A stretch of 64,000 nt of DNA from NCBI GenBank assembly GCA_035041965.1, contig JAPYMA010001520.1:1-64000 (forward strand), given 5' to 3'. Shown piece after piece: positions 39,401 through 51,491 of this stretch (its first letter is position 1; the number at the start of each line of letters is the position of its first letter). Source of the stretch: Anisakis pegreffii. Its lineage: Eukaryota; Nematoda; Chromadorea; Rhabditida; Anisakidae. Under the pieces are notes generated by a model. That model had not been told where the DNA came from, ran no database searches, and was given only the letters and a program-made list of their open reading frames with translations. The position numbers and the translations under genes are program-made.

Positions 39401-41032
39401 CAGAACACATCAGCTAACCATTCTCCGATACTATATCATCAACACCATCAAAAGACCAAACTATACTCTCAAACAGCTGTCACTTGCTTAGTTTACGCAC
39501 TCATCGATGCTTAATGCATGCCATAATTTGGCATACTTCGCTTACTACTTCCACTCCACATGTTTATCATTCCAATCCAATCAAATGAAATAAAATAAAA
39601 CTATAAACAAAATAACAATTATAATACATCGAATCGGTGAAGTCTTTTGAAGTCTGTCTAAAACAGCGCTGAATTTCACTCAAAAATTTTCCCATGTGTA
39701 ATCTCATCTATTTTATGCCCCACCTCATCCACACCCGTCAACCGCTTCTTTTGATAGCTTAGATGAAAGTGCAACAGCCAAAACGATCACATATTCAATA
39801 TTATCTATTATATTATCATTTAATTCCATTCATCGCAACAACATCATATCACATTGCTTAACTCCAGTATATCATAACTTAATTTCTGTTATATCGCGAT
39901 ACTTAAACATTATCTATTTTTGACCACAAATACAACTGAATTTCACTGCATCTCAACAGCAGTAATTGTGATTTAATGATGGCATATTTCAAAGAGCAGT
40001 AATTCTACTGTGATTTAATTAAAAATGGCATCTCTCAATCAAAAACGTCACAAGATGATCAAAAAGACACACACACACAGAGATAAGACGCGATAAAGAC
40101 GAAAAGCGAACAGAAATGATCATTTTGATCACTGACGATCACTTATCTACTCAATCAATCTGCCTGAAATTGAATCTTATCAAGAATATTCTCTACTTTT
40201 TGATTACGCCCGATGAAAAATTACGATTGAATCATGTAAATGAAAATAACCAAACAAATGATTAATTACTGCACTCACTACGCATTACACAAGTTGCCAT
40301 ATGAAATTTATAGCACCCTATGAAAATAGCACTTATCTGTGCCTGTCATTGCCGTCAAACGAAATAAAAAGCGTGACTGATTAAGAAAGATTATTTTTAA
40401 CTTTTGTTTTTTGGTGCATCAATTGTTTGTCAATTTGCTGCTGCTGTGTGCATTCTGCAAATCACCTAGTCACCTAATTTCTTCTTCTTTATTATATTAT
40501 TTTAAATGTTTTGGGGTTTTGCGGAGGAGTTTTGCGAATTGATAAACAAATATTATTCAGTTCATCCTCTTATCACGTACTCTTATCGCGATACAGATCA
40601 GAGGAGTTTCGCGCAATGAAAAACATCGCTTAATCGGCTTAATACTCAGCTTGTCTTCCTACTGTATTGTTTTGCTATTGTTATCATGATATATCACAAT
40701 AGGTAGGCAACCGAAATCAATGAGGATTAAGCAAATAAATACGAAATGAAATAACGATTCAGATTGTATGAATAGAAAATGTTGGAACAAAAGAACAAAA
40801 TAAAAATACGATAACAGACTGGTTATTATCGATCATTGTTTCGATCTCACACTCAAACAAATTTCCCGTCACAGTTACAATTAATTATACATGCAAATTT
40901 GAATAATACCTACAACCAAACCCAAATCTATTCTAATTTAGTTTGTTCGAAAAAAATTGTTCTTTCTTGTGAATGTAAGATTGTGTGAATAGCGAGCGTT
41001 GTTTGAGATTATTGAAATAAAGTTTTTGCATT

Positions 41033-44000
41033 CTACTGCATAACATTTACATAATAAAATTGATTACGAGCAACATGTAAGATAATTTCGGCGCGCAATT
41101 CTTCATAAATCCCTCGAATAGCATAAATTTTATGCAGCAGTAGACAATGTTCATTATCTGTCTACGATTGGAAAAATGAATTAAGAGGCCAAGAAGAATG
41201 AAGAGAGAAATTTCAAATAAATAGACAAATGATGAACGAGAATAATTTCGAAACGCAAAAAAAACAACTGACTTTTCTTTTCCAGAGTACATTCGAACCA
41301 ACGAATTGCTTATTTTGCAACATCGACAGTGTCGACTCGATCGCTCCTGGCGTGGTTGTTGTCGTTGTCGAATCTGTTATCATATCCGCGTCATCTTTGA
41401 CCATTTTCTGGGATGCGAAATCCGTCCCAAATTCCAGAATAATCTAAAATCCCAAATAAATCAAGTTCAAAATCACGTTTCTATCATATCATTCATCGCA
41501 ACTTTCTCCCATCGCCTTCTTCTCCGTCAATCGCAAACGACAAACACTTTAATCGAACACATTTACATACCAAATCAGAGCGATCACTTAATCAATCAAA
41601 CAATTCAGATCAGTAAATCAATCAACAACTCATAATCATAAGTTGACGCAAAACATGAAGTTTCGAATGGCAAACTATCAAGCCTATCAGGATATAATCT
41701 TCTACTTCTATTACCTCTGTGAAACGATAAACACAAAACACACTCATTACGGCAACCCTAACGGAGACAACCCATGACCACACTAATAAAAATAACACAA
41801 TAACAACAGCTGATTTGGCCAGCGAACGAGTTTCAATGGCATACGATAGATGATTCAATGCTAACAATGGTATCTATGAATGAATGATTAACTATCTATC
41901 TATGAACGATTTGAATTAATGAATGATAACCGTTGGACTAGTCGAATAACACAGTGGATTCCAAGAGGAGTGAAGAGGCCCTTAGGCAGACCACGAATGA
42001 GATGGGATGAACCGCTTGTCAGAATGTTTGGCCAAAAATGGAAAAGGCCTGCTCAACAAAGAGTAATATGGGGATCGGTAAACCTGCGCCCACATAGAGA
42101 GCGAAGACAGGTCGCAAGGTAATCGTAAGGTAATGGTATCTATATCAACTCGCAGTAAACGAAATGAAATAACGATTTGGAATGCAGTTCTTGAACAGAA
42201 CGATAGCGACACTAATAGGTTGTTACCATTTCAAACTAATGGGTTGTTACAATTTCAGTTGATAATTAAAATATTCGAACAAATTTTTGTGCATCACAAA
42301 ATATTTATGATTCGGTTCTATCAGAGCAATGCTGATTGAGCAATCAATCAAATTCTCGCGTCAATAAGCGCTGGCCCAAAACCAGAGAGAAGTACATGAC
42401 ATGAATCGAAGCACCGGATCAGGTGATCAACGCCGTTCACATCGTAACAACAACAACGTTACCGCCCAACCAACTGGATTAATCAATCGATTTCCGGTTG
42501 TTCTTGATCACACTCAAGACCACTATCACTATCAATGATCAGAATCGATTTCTGCTTGATATATCTATCTCTCTATCGAGCTACCTTGCTATCTATCCAA
42601 CAACAATCACGCAATAATCCAATCACAACAAAACTAAATTCCGTTCTCACTAAACGTATTTGTCAAGAATGACAGCAATTCGTCGGAAATATTTCAGAGC
42701 CATTATTTCATTCAAAAATTACGTTATATATGATCGATCGTTCAACGTATCTCATCTTTTATCCATTCACTCAAACGCACGCAAAATCCACAGGGAATTA
42801 CACTTTGCAATCGACTGCCGCTATTCCGACTAATATTTTGCAAAACTTTACGTAATTTGCCAGTGAAGATGTAACCAATTACATGAGGGAAATAGCACAA
42901 GCCGAGTCCAATCGAAGCACCCAACTGAACATTCACAACAACATCAATAATAATACATGAATGCATTGCGAAACAATGAACTCGCCCCTAACGAAACAAA
43001 GAATTCGACAAAAAAAAGACCCATAGTCAAATAACTCCGAACATAAGCTCTCAAGAAACGTCAAAAACTTGAAACGTCCACTTCAAAGTAGTAACTCAGA
43101 TTAAGAGCATATGATATGATCTAGAAATGTTGATCAGGATAAATACCTCAGTATTAAGCCAATCACTCAAATGCTTATAACTATCCTCTTCTCTGAACAA
43201 ATAAGAACGAATCGAGAGCGATGTTGTGTACGTGCGTCATAAATAGGTAGCAACAACCAGTTAGTTTAATATATCGTATTTCCTCGATTATACGACCACT
43301 TGAATAACGTTTGTACTACAATCCAAGACGTGTTGTTTATGGGATCTAATCATATACTTACTACTTGCTCTCGTCGCTTTAAAAATGCTTTGAAAAAACA
43401 GCCACAGCGATGAATGATGATAAATATTCTTCTCGTTCAGCGATATGAGATATAAGATGAAGTGTTAAAGAAATTCTAAGCAGTCTAACATTCAACCAGT
43501 AAAATCAACCAACCATAACGTCAACGAGCACTCAAAAACACTGGCAAAGTCTCGGACAAAGCTACTAAAATCAATTTAAGAGCTGTGATCGAAGGATAAT
43601 TTCACCATCACCTCAAATTCGAAATCAAAATCAATCGAGAGTATCTATTCGCAATCGATAATATCTATCTATCATCGACTATGATGGCTTATCGAAACCG
43701 ACAATCAAAATCGCGATTACAAACAAATAATATAAAAATCAAACCAACATTTGACAATTAATAAACTCGAAAACGATAATCAAACCGGAAACAATTCAGT
43801 CCAAGAAATTCATTTGATTTTGGCCGAATCCTGAATCTCAAAATCGGTCCTCTCCAAATTTCTCCCAGCCATTCACGTCATCGACATCATAGCACCAAAA
43901 AAACCTCCTCCGTCAGCGGAATGGTGATGGAATGAATAAATGGAATAGTGATTAAAATTCATGAACGATACATGCACACACATACACGATAAATGAATGC

Positions 44001-45181
44001 GTGACAGACGACTCGCTGACTGCATCGATGAAATGTCGTCGTTATTATCCGTTCGATTGCATATCTCATAAGTTCATTTCGTTCGTTCAATCGATCAATC
44101 AACAACTTAATATCACAGTCGCTCATTGATTATCTTTATTATCACTATCACTACAACTGTTATCGCTCCACATATGCGCCATTCAGGTGTTCCGAATCAT
44201 CCGCTCCTTTAATTCTGTCCATATAAATATACCCCATCCACTCCAATAAGCACGTCTTATACACAACAACATATATCACACCTTCATGTATATAAAACCT
44301 TCATGTATATATTCCAGTTTCAATGTATATAAAACCTATTCCACTATACAAATTAATGTATATAAAACCTATTCCTATTCCAGTAACAATTCATATTAAA
44401 TAGACTCTAGTTGTTCATTAATAACTAAATGCACTATGCATCAAACACACCACAGAAACACACACACGTATTCACCTACGCTAAGATAACAATTTTTTGC
44501 AAGTACAAACTGAAACTCTAAAGAGCGCAATTCTCATTTCAAGAAAAAAATGCTTTTTGCTACAATAACAATCTGTGTGCGTGAAATTTCCCTGGAAAAT
44601 TATAAATCTGGAAGGTGGCTAAATCAAAATTCCTTTCCCTTTAGATATTACTGAATTTCGCAAGTTTCTTCGGTTTCACCCTCCATATTGGTGATTTTTT
44701 TGAACATAATGTAAAAAATTTCATCAAAAAATCATATCTAAAGGTCGTGTTACCAATACAGCTCTTTAACGCTTTAGACAAAAAACAACTTGAAGCAACG
44801 ACCTTTCAGACCGACTTTTCGGATGCAAAGCTTCAGTATGACCACTTCCAGATCGGGAAGTGTCTTTTTGACGAGTGAGATCTTGCTAAATTCCGACATC
44901 CCAAAATCCCTATATAAGACGCCTCCGGCGAGAATTAAGTCGACTCAGCTAGCTGCTACGTTTCAAACTAATTTTCTTTTAAAAGCCGTCTTTCGCATGG
45001 CTTATTTCTTCCGCATGATATATTCCTCAACATTGGAACCTTGCAAAATTCCAATAGTCGAAAAAACTCTTCAACCTAACTTACATTTACGACAAAGAAT
45101 ATCCCATTCAGTCAGTTCACACAAACCATAAACATATTTTCGTATAACCGAATGCACCAAGTGTTCATTTATAAATATAAA
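41033..45181 (-). CDS. Unrecognised membrane-protein gene assembled from small exons
   Basis: Seven phase-compatible exons: about 45181-45085 (start uncertain), 44943-44803, 43190-43147, 42924-42804 (or ending 42852), 41860-41715, 41443-41273 and 41161-41033, ending at TAG. Key pieces, in order: LTEWDILCRK, DLILAGGVLYRDFGMSEFSK, DSYKHLSDWLNTE, LGASIGLGLCYFPHVIGYIF, ETRSLAKSAVVIVLFLLVWS, LEFGTDFASQKMVKDDADM, a run of six Thr, and LLHKIYAIRGIYEELRAEI. The total is about 282 residues with at least two hydrophobic segments, so it is probably an integral membrane protein. Donors include GTAAGT (45084), GTATTT (43146), GTAATA (41714) and GTCAGT (41272). The acceptor for 44943 (GCTGAG) is weak. The true start is unknown; an in-frame ATG at 44899 is one option, and more 5' exons may exist. 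I do not recognise the family. Confidence 0.6.
41934..42122 (+). mobile_element. RTE-like non-LTR retrotransposon, C-terminal fragment of the reverse transcriptase ORF
   Basis: An intact plus-strand frame begins NDNRWTSRITQWIPRGVKRP, continues GRPRMRWDEP and KWKRPAQQRVIW, and stops at 42122. The RWT..I..WIPRG.KRP.GRP..RW signature followed by W.R.A is typical of the tail of endonuclease-reverse transcriptase ORFs of RTE-like elements in nematodes. Only the last ~65 codons remain, as expected for a 5'-truncated insertion. It lies antisense inside an intron of the membrane-protein gene. Confidence 0.8.
43191..44802 (-). other. Intron of the membrane-protein gene
   Basis: AT-rich, holding the tandem repeat at 44286-44376. 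A possible 15-base microexon with a GTAAGT donor lies near 43.37 kb; including or skipping it keeps the frame. Confidence 0.4.
44286..44376. repeat. Short tandem repeat, ATGTATATAAAACCT units
   Basis: Four copies start at about 44286, 44303, 44323 and 44355. Three read ATGTATATAAAACCT and the second is altered after ATGTATAT. Spacing is irregular at 17-32 bp. Confidence 0.85.
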
Positions 45182-48100
45182 CTAGTATATTTCCAATCGT
45201 TAAATTCATACTTTCATATTCTCCTACTAACACTTAATCCATCTATTTCAATAAACTCCTCAAAAAATCTCGCCCATAACTCCAATACTATCAAAATAAT
45301 AATAATAACAAACGAACACCAGAATACCAGAAGTAACAAATCAAACACGAAAACGAAAAATATGCACCACGTGTTCAAAATCGAATCAACTCAATGCACA
45401 AACTTCACCATATACAAATACAAAACACAATACAAAGCGATCGTCTCTGCAAAAGTGCATTCATACGACACACTACTAATCAAATCAAATCAAATGTTTC
45501 TACCTACTGCCAGTATATTAAATAAGTCCATCACGACGACTACATTCAATACATCCGTCAATCAGTCAACACTAGCAACACAACAACTCTAAACTATTAC
45601 TATCGTCGGTATATTTACACATAAACACGATCAGTCAACTTACCACTTCATTCTTCAGTACATCTTCGTTGAAATATCATCATCGCATCCATACGACACA
45701 CTCTCTACGAAACCTCATTCTGTTCCTCTCTTCGCTTAACATCTTCAATCTGCTCTGCGAAAATATCCTTCGCCGTTACGCACTGCCCAATCCCATACTA
45801 TCCCTCTCTCTCGCTCTATTTCTTGATCTCTTGAGATCATTTTTATCCTCTTACTCTTTTTCCAGAGCCACTATAACCCTTCCTCTATTCAAGTATGCAT
45901 ATCCCTTCCCCTGTCACTATTCACTGTCTCATCGTGCTCGATACTCCAGAAATTCGCTATCCCAATGGATTTACGACAATCCGCTATTTTGGATAATCTC
46001 TCATTGATTCAACGTGATCTCGAGGTCTCTTTCAATTTGTTACATATTCTCTCGAGAACAGATATATTCCGAAATTGAGTCATATTTTCCGAGGCTATCA
46101 TCATCAATTAGGATGCCTAATTCCTCCAAATCTCTCTTCATCCGTCATAATCACTCATTTCCTTAATCCACTCTCCATTCTCTCCCTCCCCCCCTCACTC
46201 TCGACTAGCCCTTCCAGACTCAGTCCGAATTCCCTCTCTCTTCATTTGCCATGTCTTCTCCAAAACTAACTCCAATCACCAAAATACAATTAATTCCAAA
46301 TTCATCTAACTGAACCAACTCACGATCCTATTCCTCTTAACGAACTCTCGCTTAACTATGCATCGATTTACCTACCTATTTACCTATTCCAACCCTCCAA
46401 CTTCAACTTCTCGACTCAACATTCTCAAATTTCTAGCTTCATGTCGTCTCTATTACTCCATTTTTCTCCAGCGGAGACATTTTTCCTCCTTTCTCAATGT
46501 TTCCAATAATATTTAGAAAATGTTTCCTTTAAGCCGTCTGAGTTTATTTTCCTTACCTCTTATTATCCTTCCAAATACTAATAATTTCTACTTTTTCTTT
46601 GTAACTTTCCACATTCCACTCCTCAAATACACTCATATGTGCTTACTTAAATACACCAAACACATTCACATACTAACAAAATACACCAACTCAAACTCCG
46701 TCTACTGATGATATTCTTTTTTATTCATCTCAACATTCCAACGCTAAAAATAATAATTTCTAACAAAACTTTATGTGTAATTATTTTCTAACACTAACAA
46801 CAATTGTGTATTCTCTTAACTGTATACTTTACTGTCGTACAGTAATAACAGTAATAACTTATAATCTCAAACAAACAAAACCATCTCCACTCATTATCCT
46901 AGCGACACATTTACAATGACAAAATGTTGCTGTTACCACGTTTGCAGTGTCTCTACTATCAAAATATCAAGTAAAGTAACTAAATAACTCCGCAGATACT
47001 ATGTCAATAACTGAAATCATTCATTTAGCTACTCGTTAAGCTCACAAATTGCGGTAATAAACCAGTAACGAAAATGAGCCGTTAACATAAATCACGCAAA
47101 CGAAATGATCTGCTGAAACCGAAACCTATTGCATAAAACAACAAACTCATTCGTACTCATCATCGCCATCACCATCATCACATCCTAGCCATCCTCATAA
47201 AATCATTCCGAAACACCCATCCAACAAACCAATCGTTCAGCACAATCAATCCTTCAGTACTATACAACGCTTCCAAAAAACTCCAAATAAACTTTCTCCT
47301 CGTTATTCCCACCATTAATTTTTTTCATTCACAAAGAAAAACAATCAAGATAACATTCTAAATTAGCAATAAACTCACTAATAAAAGCCACAAAAAAATC
47401 ACAAATCTGAATGACTGCAATAAAAAACCACACACACAAACTAGTGCAGAGCTCTTCTCCTGCAAGTTGAAAAAGTGGAAAAACATTTTCAAAAGACCAA
47501 AAAACTCCTTTTCAAAATCGATAAATCACCCTAATCCGTCTTCAGTTCTTACCCCCTGCAGCCAACCATCCTCACTGAACCGCACTAAAACTGTACTTCT
47601 GCTAAATTTCTGAATTCTCTTAAACTTTTCTCCATTTTAAATTGTTCAACCATAAAAATTAATTACATTAATTAATATGAACTCGCCAAGGTTATACCCA
47701 CCTAAACTTTCACTATACAATACACGAATCATACAGTTATACACATCACAATCAAGAATTTAGTTGAAAATTTCTCAGAATTGCCTCCTATAAACTCGGG
47801 ACATACAACATGACCCAAAAATATACCATATTCTAACAGCTCGTCAAGGTCAGTCCTGTTCATGTGTTATACAAATTGAAGTAATTAATTTTAAAAAATC
47901 ACCAGACTGTACACGATAACGCTTTGCACTAAATGCAATCGCACACCTCTCAAAAACCACAAAACGGCACAAACCTTCGAAATCTGACGAATAATACACG
48001 CAAATAACCACATATGCGATAAATTTGCATAAATACCATCCAAACAAAACAACTATCAAAACATATATTCTTCACTAATCAACCACGCGATCAAGACATT

Positions 48101-48324
48101 CATTCAACACTAACACCTAATATAATCTGTGAATCATCTGTGATTACCTTAACTGTCAGACTCCAACGCTATCATCATTATCTGCGCGGAAACAAGAATG
48201 CCAACGAAGAAATAATGTGATATCAGTGATACTGATGATGACAGAGGGGCATAAACTCGGAATGACTTGTAACTGCTCATTAAACAAATAAATAAGTTAA
48301 TATAATTGTCTCGGGAGACAACTC
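45182..48324. other. Intergenic, AT-rich with pyrimidine-rich tracts
   Basis: The plus strand is strongly pyrimidine-rich at about 45660-46260 (CTCTCTCTCGCTC, CTCCCTCCCCCCCTC). Long open frames here follow from that composition and show no motif. Additional 5' exons of the membrane-protein gene could lie here, but none could be fixed. Confidence 0.4.
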
Positions 48325-48329
48325 GGGAG

Positions 48330-48480
48330 CCTTCAATAAGACGGAAAGACGATATTACAAAGAAACTAGGTAACACCTGGCAAAGGAAAGCAAGATCAAC
48401 GACCGAATGGAAACACATTGTGGCCAGCAACGTTACAAACGTCTGATAGCCTAAGCCAATCCAGATAATTCAGGTAATTG
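48330..48480 (+). mobile_element. RTE-like non-LTR retrotransposon 3' remnant (copy 2)
   Basis: A plus-strand frame reads RRKDDITKKLGNTWQRKARS followed by TTEWKHIVASNVTNV and stop, matching the pattern (R.DDI...G..W...A....W) at the end of RTE-like ORFs. The stretch around the stop is shared nearly exactly with the minus-strand copy near 4.4 kb. The element is truncated on its 5' side. Confidence 0.7.
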
Positions 48481-49488
48481 TCTCATCCACATTAAATTTT
48501 CTTCATCATTAACAGTTTATAATAGCAATAATCAAACACGAAAAATTGCTTCGATCAGAATCAATTGCCAGAATCACATTTCGTTCTCACAACTCAGAAC
48601 TTTAATAGTCACCCAACAACCAATAGAAGTGTAAGAAGGAACTTCAACGGTACTGCCTCAAGCATTTACGCTTCTCACTATTTTTTGCCCTATCAGCTTG
48701 TGCGTATGTCTGCCGCAAATAAATCTTCCAGATGTACGATATACGATAACAAAACAGCAAATCAAATGCTCATCGAGAACACTCGAAACATATTTCGTTC
48801 GGAAATCAACTAAAATCAGTTTATTCGTTCCAAAAAGTAGTCATCACAAAGAAAAATATTCGTTTTTCTTCAAAAGTCACATGTAACAACAATGAACTCA
48901 TAAATAAATTGATTGAGAAATGGAAAAATGAATCAATACAAAATCAGAGCAATCAGAAATGTCTCACTCAAAATAAATATGGATATTGATCTATCTAAAC
49001 AATAAATCAACAAACAACAACTCAATAAATTTACATTATCAGTTAATATGCGACAGGAATGAACAATACGTACAAATTAGAAATAACGACAAGAGTAATT
49101 AATCAGTGTGAATTATTTAAAAACAATCGAAATACGTGTGTACATCAATAATGAGCCAACGAAACAATCAGTATACCACGAAAATCATTCAAGGAAATGG
49201 TACATAAGTAAACAATCAAAATTTGAAAAAAAAACAACTGACAGTGTTCTGCACAAATGAATGAATGAGGAAAACAATATCGAAAAAAATATCCAACACC
49301 TTCATTACAACGAAACAATGATACTCTTCGATCGACGATAATCATAACGATAGCAACCTTCATACGACAATAACAATAATAATTTTGATCTCCAATCAAT
49401 ACATCAATATTCATGAAGATACTAACAATAATAATAATAATATTGATAATCAAAAAATACTTACAACATATCCACTCAATTACCTCTC

Positions 49489-51457
49489 TCAATTGGCCGA
49501 TTCTCGAAGTCTTTTGAGTCGTTGTGCCAATGATTGTTCATCACTAGTGACACTCGCCGCTGGAGACACAGCTTTTGGTTCTTCAGACGGAACCTCAGGT
49601 AAGCCGCTGACCACGGATTCTTTCTCCTCGATCTTCTTATCTGCTAGAATCGCGTTCAATTCAGCCTCCAGATCTGCTTCATCAACGCCATTCGTCACCG
49701 GAACTCCCGCCGAAATGGCCTCTCTTATCTCTTCGGCTGTTGCCATCGCATCACTTATACTATCCATTGTTTCATCAATCTAAATTTTGCATATTTTCAA
49801 GAAATGTAATATAATAGAAATGAGAATGCATCCTTTCTGTTCACACGATATTTAATGCAAAATGCGAAATAAACAAAAACAGTACTGATCACCTGTTCAG
49901 GTTGAATGCCTTGTCTTTGCAGAGTTGCTTTAAAGGCACTAGCTCCCGCCTTGTATGCATCCATGATTTGTTTGTTCTGTTTGGTTTGTCCGAGTTGATG
50001 CATCATCTCGAGTAATCGTTGATACTGATTATCTTTTGCTTCCACTTCTTGTAAGGCACGTTTCTTTAGACGAAGATGATGCGCCGCACGAGTTTTATCG
50101 TTCGCTCGAATACTGGCACGTGCATCCTGCTCACACCTGCAGCAACATTTTAATTGAGGCGTCGAGTAATTCAACGAATAAACAAATAATAAATGCGAAT
50201 TAAAATCAATTCAAAACATTCCAAATGAAAATAAAATGACAAAATTTCACCAACTTTTTCGCCCTTTCTTCCAGTCGTTTTATTTCAATTTCAAGTTTAC
50301 TCATCGCGCGTCGCATATCGTGAACACTCGCATCCGATTCGGTCCATTCAATTGGTCCCCGCACCATCACATCGCGGAATTTCAGAATTTGCTCACCCGT
50401 CCTCGACACACCGATCGTCAACTCAAATGGAATTCACATAAAATGATTTTTAAAAATGAAACGATGAAAACACAATGACGAACTGTCCCTCACAACCAAC
50501 ACAAGATGAATTCCCACAAAACAAACCTCATTTTCATGCACCAGTTCGGACAATACCAACTGAAACACCCGACCGTTGGCCACCAAATGTCTGCACTCAT
50601 CCTTAAAATCTTCCAGTGCCACTATTTCCGGAGCCATATCATCGTCCGGTGCGTGACTACTTCGGTAATACTCCAGAATCTGTTTAGCCTGCTCCTAAAA
50701 TGAATTCAGGCATCTACCACATTCACTTTTCAGAAATTGAATCAATGCATAAAACTTTCAAAAAATTGACACAGTGAAAAGTTGAATCAAAAATGCATAA
50801 AACAGGACTTTCCATCGCTTGACTACTCTATCCTTGACGAAATTCAGAACTTTAATAATAAAACCAGTAATGCAATAAACGAACCCGTATTGTGGGCAAA
50901 TGAACGTATTCTATTTTCGCGTAATTATTGCCATTACCCCATAGAGTGCTGATCACTCGTGAATATCCCCATTCAATCCAACTCTGATCACGTTCACGAA
51001 ATTCCTCGATTGTCATCAGCTCGCCACATCTGTAAAGAGCAATATTTCGAGAGATTATATCCTGTTATGTTAAATAACCGAACAGCAAATCCGTTCAACA
51101 AACCGATGCATATTGTCAACGACGATATCCAATGAGGCAGGCAGTTGATCACCTCTACGAAATCGTTTCTTCAGCATATCGATCGTGACTAGAGGATCAT
51201 GTTCTGCATGGCACGATTTCGATATTGTCTCACTCCAAAATTTCACCTTCCGATCGTAGTCATATGGGTTAACTTCTCGCGCCTAAAAATCGATGAATTT
51301 GAATCATAAAGGAAAATAACATGAATTCGAAATTGAATACAGAAAATGATGTTTTGATAACGGTGTATTTGCAAGAGATTACCTTAATCATTGACATTAA
51401 ACCGGCCATTTGCATATCGTCGTACCATATTGGCGGTAAATAATTCTTACGATTCAT
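49489..51457 (-). CDS. chmp7: ESCRT-III protein CHMP7, complete, 7 exons
   Basis: CHMP7 nucleates ESCRT-III at the reforming nuclear envelope, recruited by LEM2, and also has endosomal roles (family knowledge). Exons: 51457-51383, 51282-51104, 51029-50885, 50694-50527, 50421-50255, 50136-49893, 49779-49489; 422 residues versus about 450 in human. The N-terminus MNRKNYLPPIWYDDMQMAGL followed by REVNPYDYDRKVKFW matches the LPPEW...REVNSTDWDSKMGFW of human CHMP7. RCGELMTIEEF matches its winged-helix region, and SWIEWGYSRV matches SWISWGV. A Snf7-type coiled coil covers about residues 220-350 (KLEIEIKRLEERAKK, CEQDARASIR, KKRALQEVEAKDNQYQ). An acidic DLEAELNAILA segment follows. The chain ends in EQSLAQRLKRLR, a MIM1-type motif. 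The exon 5 donor is GTTGGT, chosen because it restores the frame and the KKCEQDA match. The start is the first ATG after a candidate acceptor at 51489. Confidence 0.93.
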
Positions 51458-51491
51458 CCCGGCTCAGTGTTGATGGGATGAAAAGCGTCTA
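51458..51491 (-). promoter_or_regulatory. CHMP7 5' leader with candidate trans-splice acceptor
   Basis: On the minus strand TTTTTATTTCGTAG ends at 51489, leaving a leader of about 31 bases to the CHMP7 ATG at 51457. The site is strong by the standard of the internal acceptors in this window. In a nematode this would suit spliced-leader addition; a cis-spliced 5' UTR exon is the alternative. Confidence 0.5.

Larger units (their letters stand above)
30833..41032. other. Intergenic region between MYPT and the small-exon membrane gene
   Basis: AT-rich; no gene was supported. It contains a pyrimidine-rich stretch on the plus strand at about 31830-32530 (with CAGT repeats near 31827-31850), a 37-bp tandem repeat at 33365-33420, AAACG repeats at 33541-33565, a TATC/ATC-rich stretch near 38950-39000, and a GC-richer island at 36330-36440. 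Confidence 0.45.

Noticed and set aside
44790..45131. 113-codon plus-strand open frame
   Set aside because: It lies opposite two minus-strand exons with proper splice sites and better coding character, so it is a shadow of them.
45152..45592. 146-codon plus-strand open frame
   Set aside because: AT-rich composition (Asn, Lys, Ile, Thr, Ser runs) with no motif or splice context.
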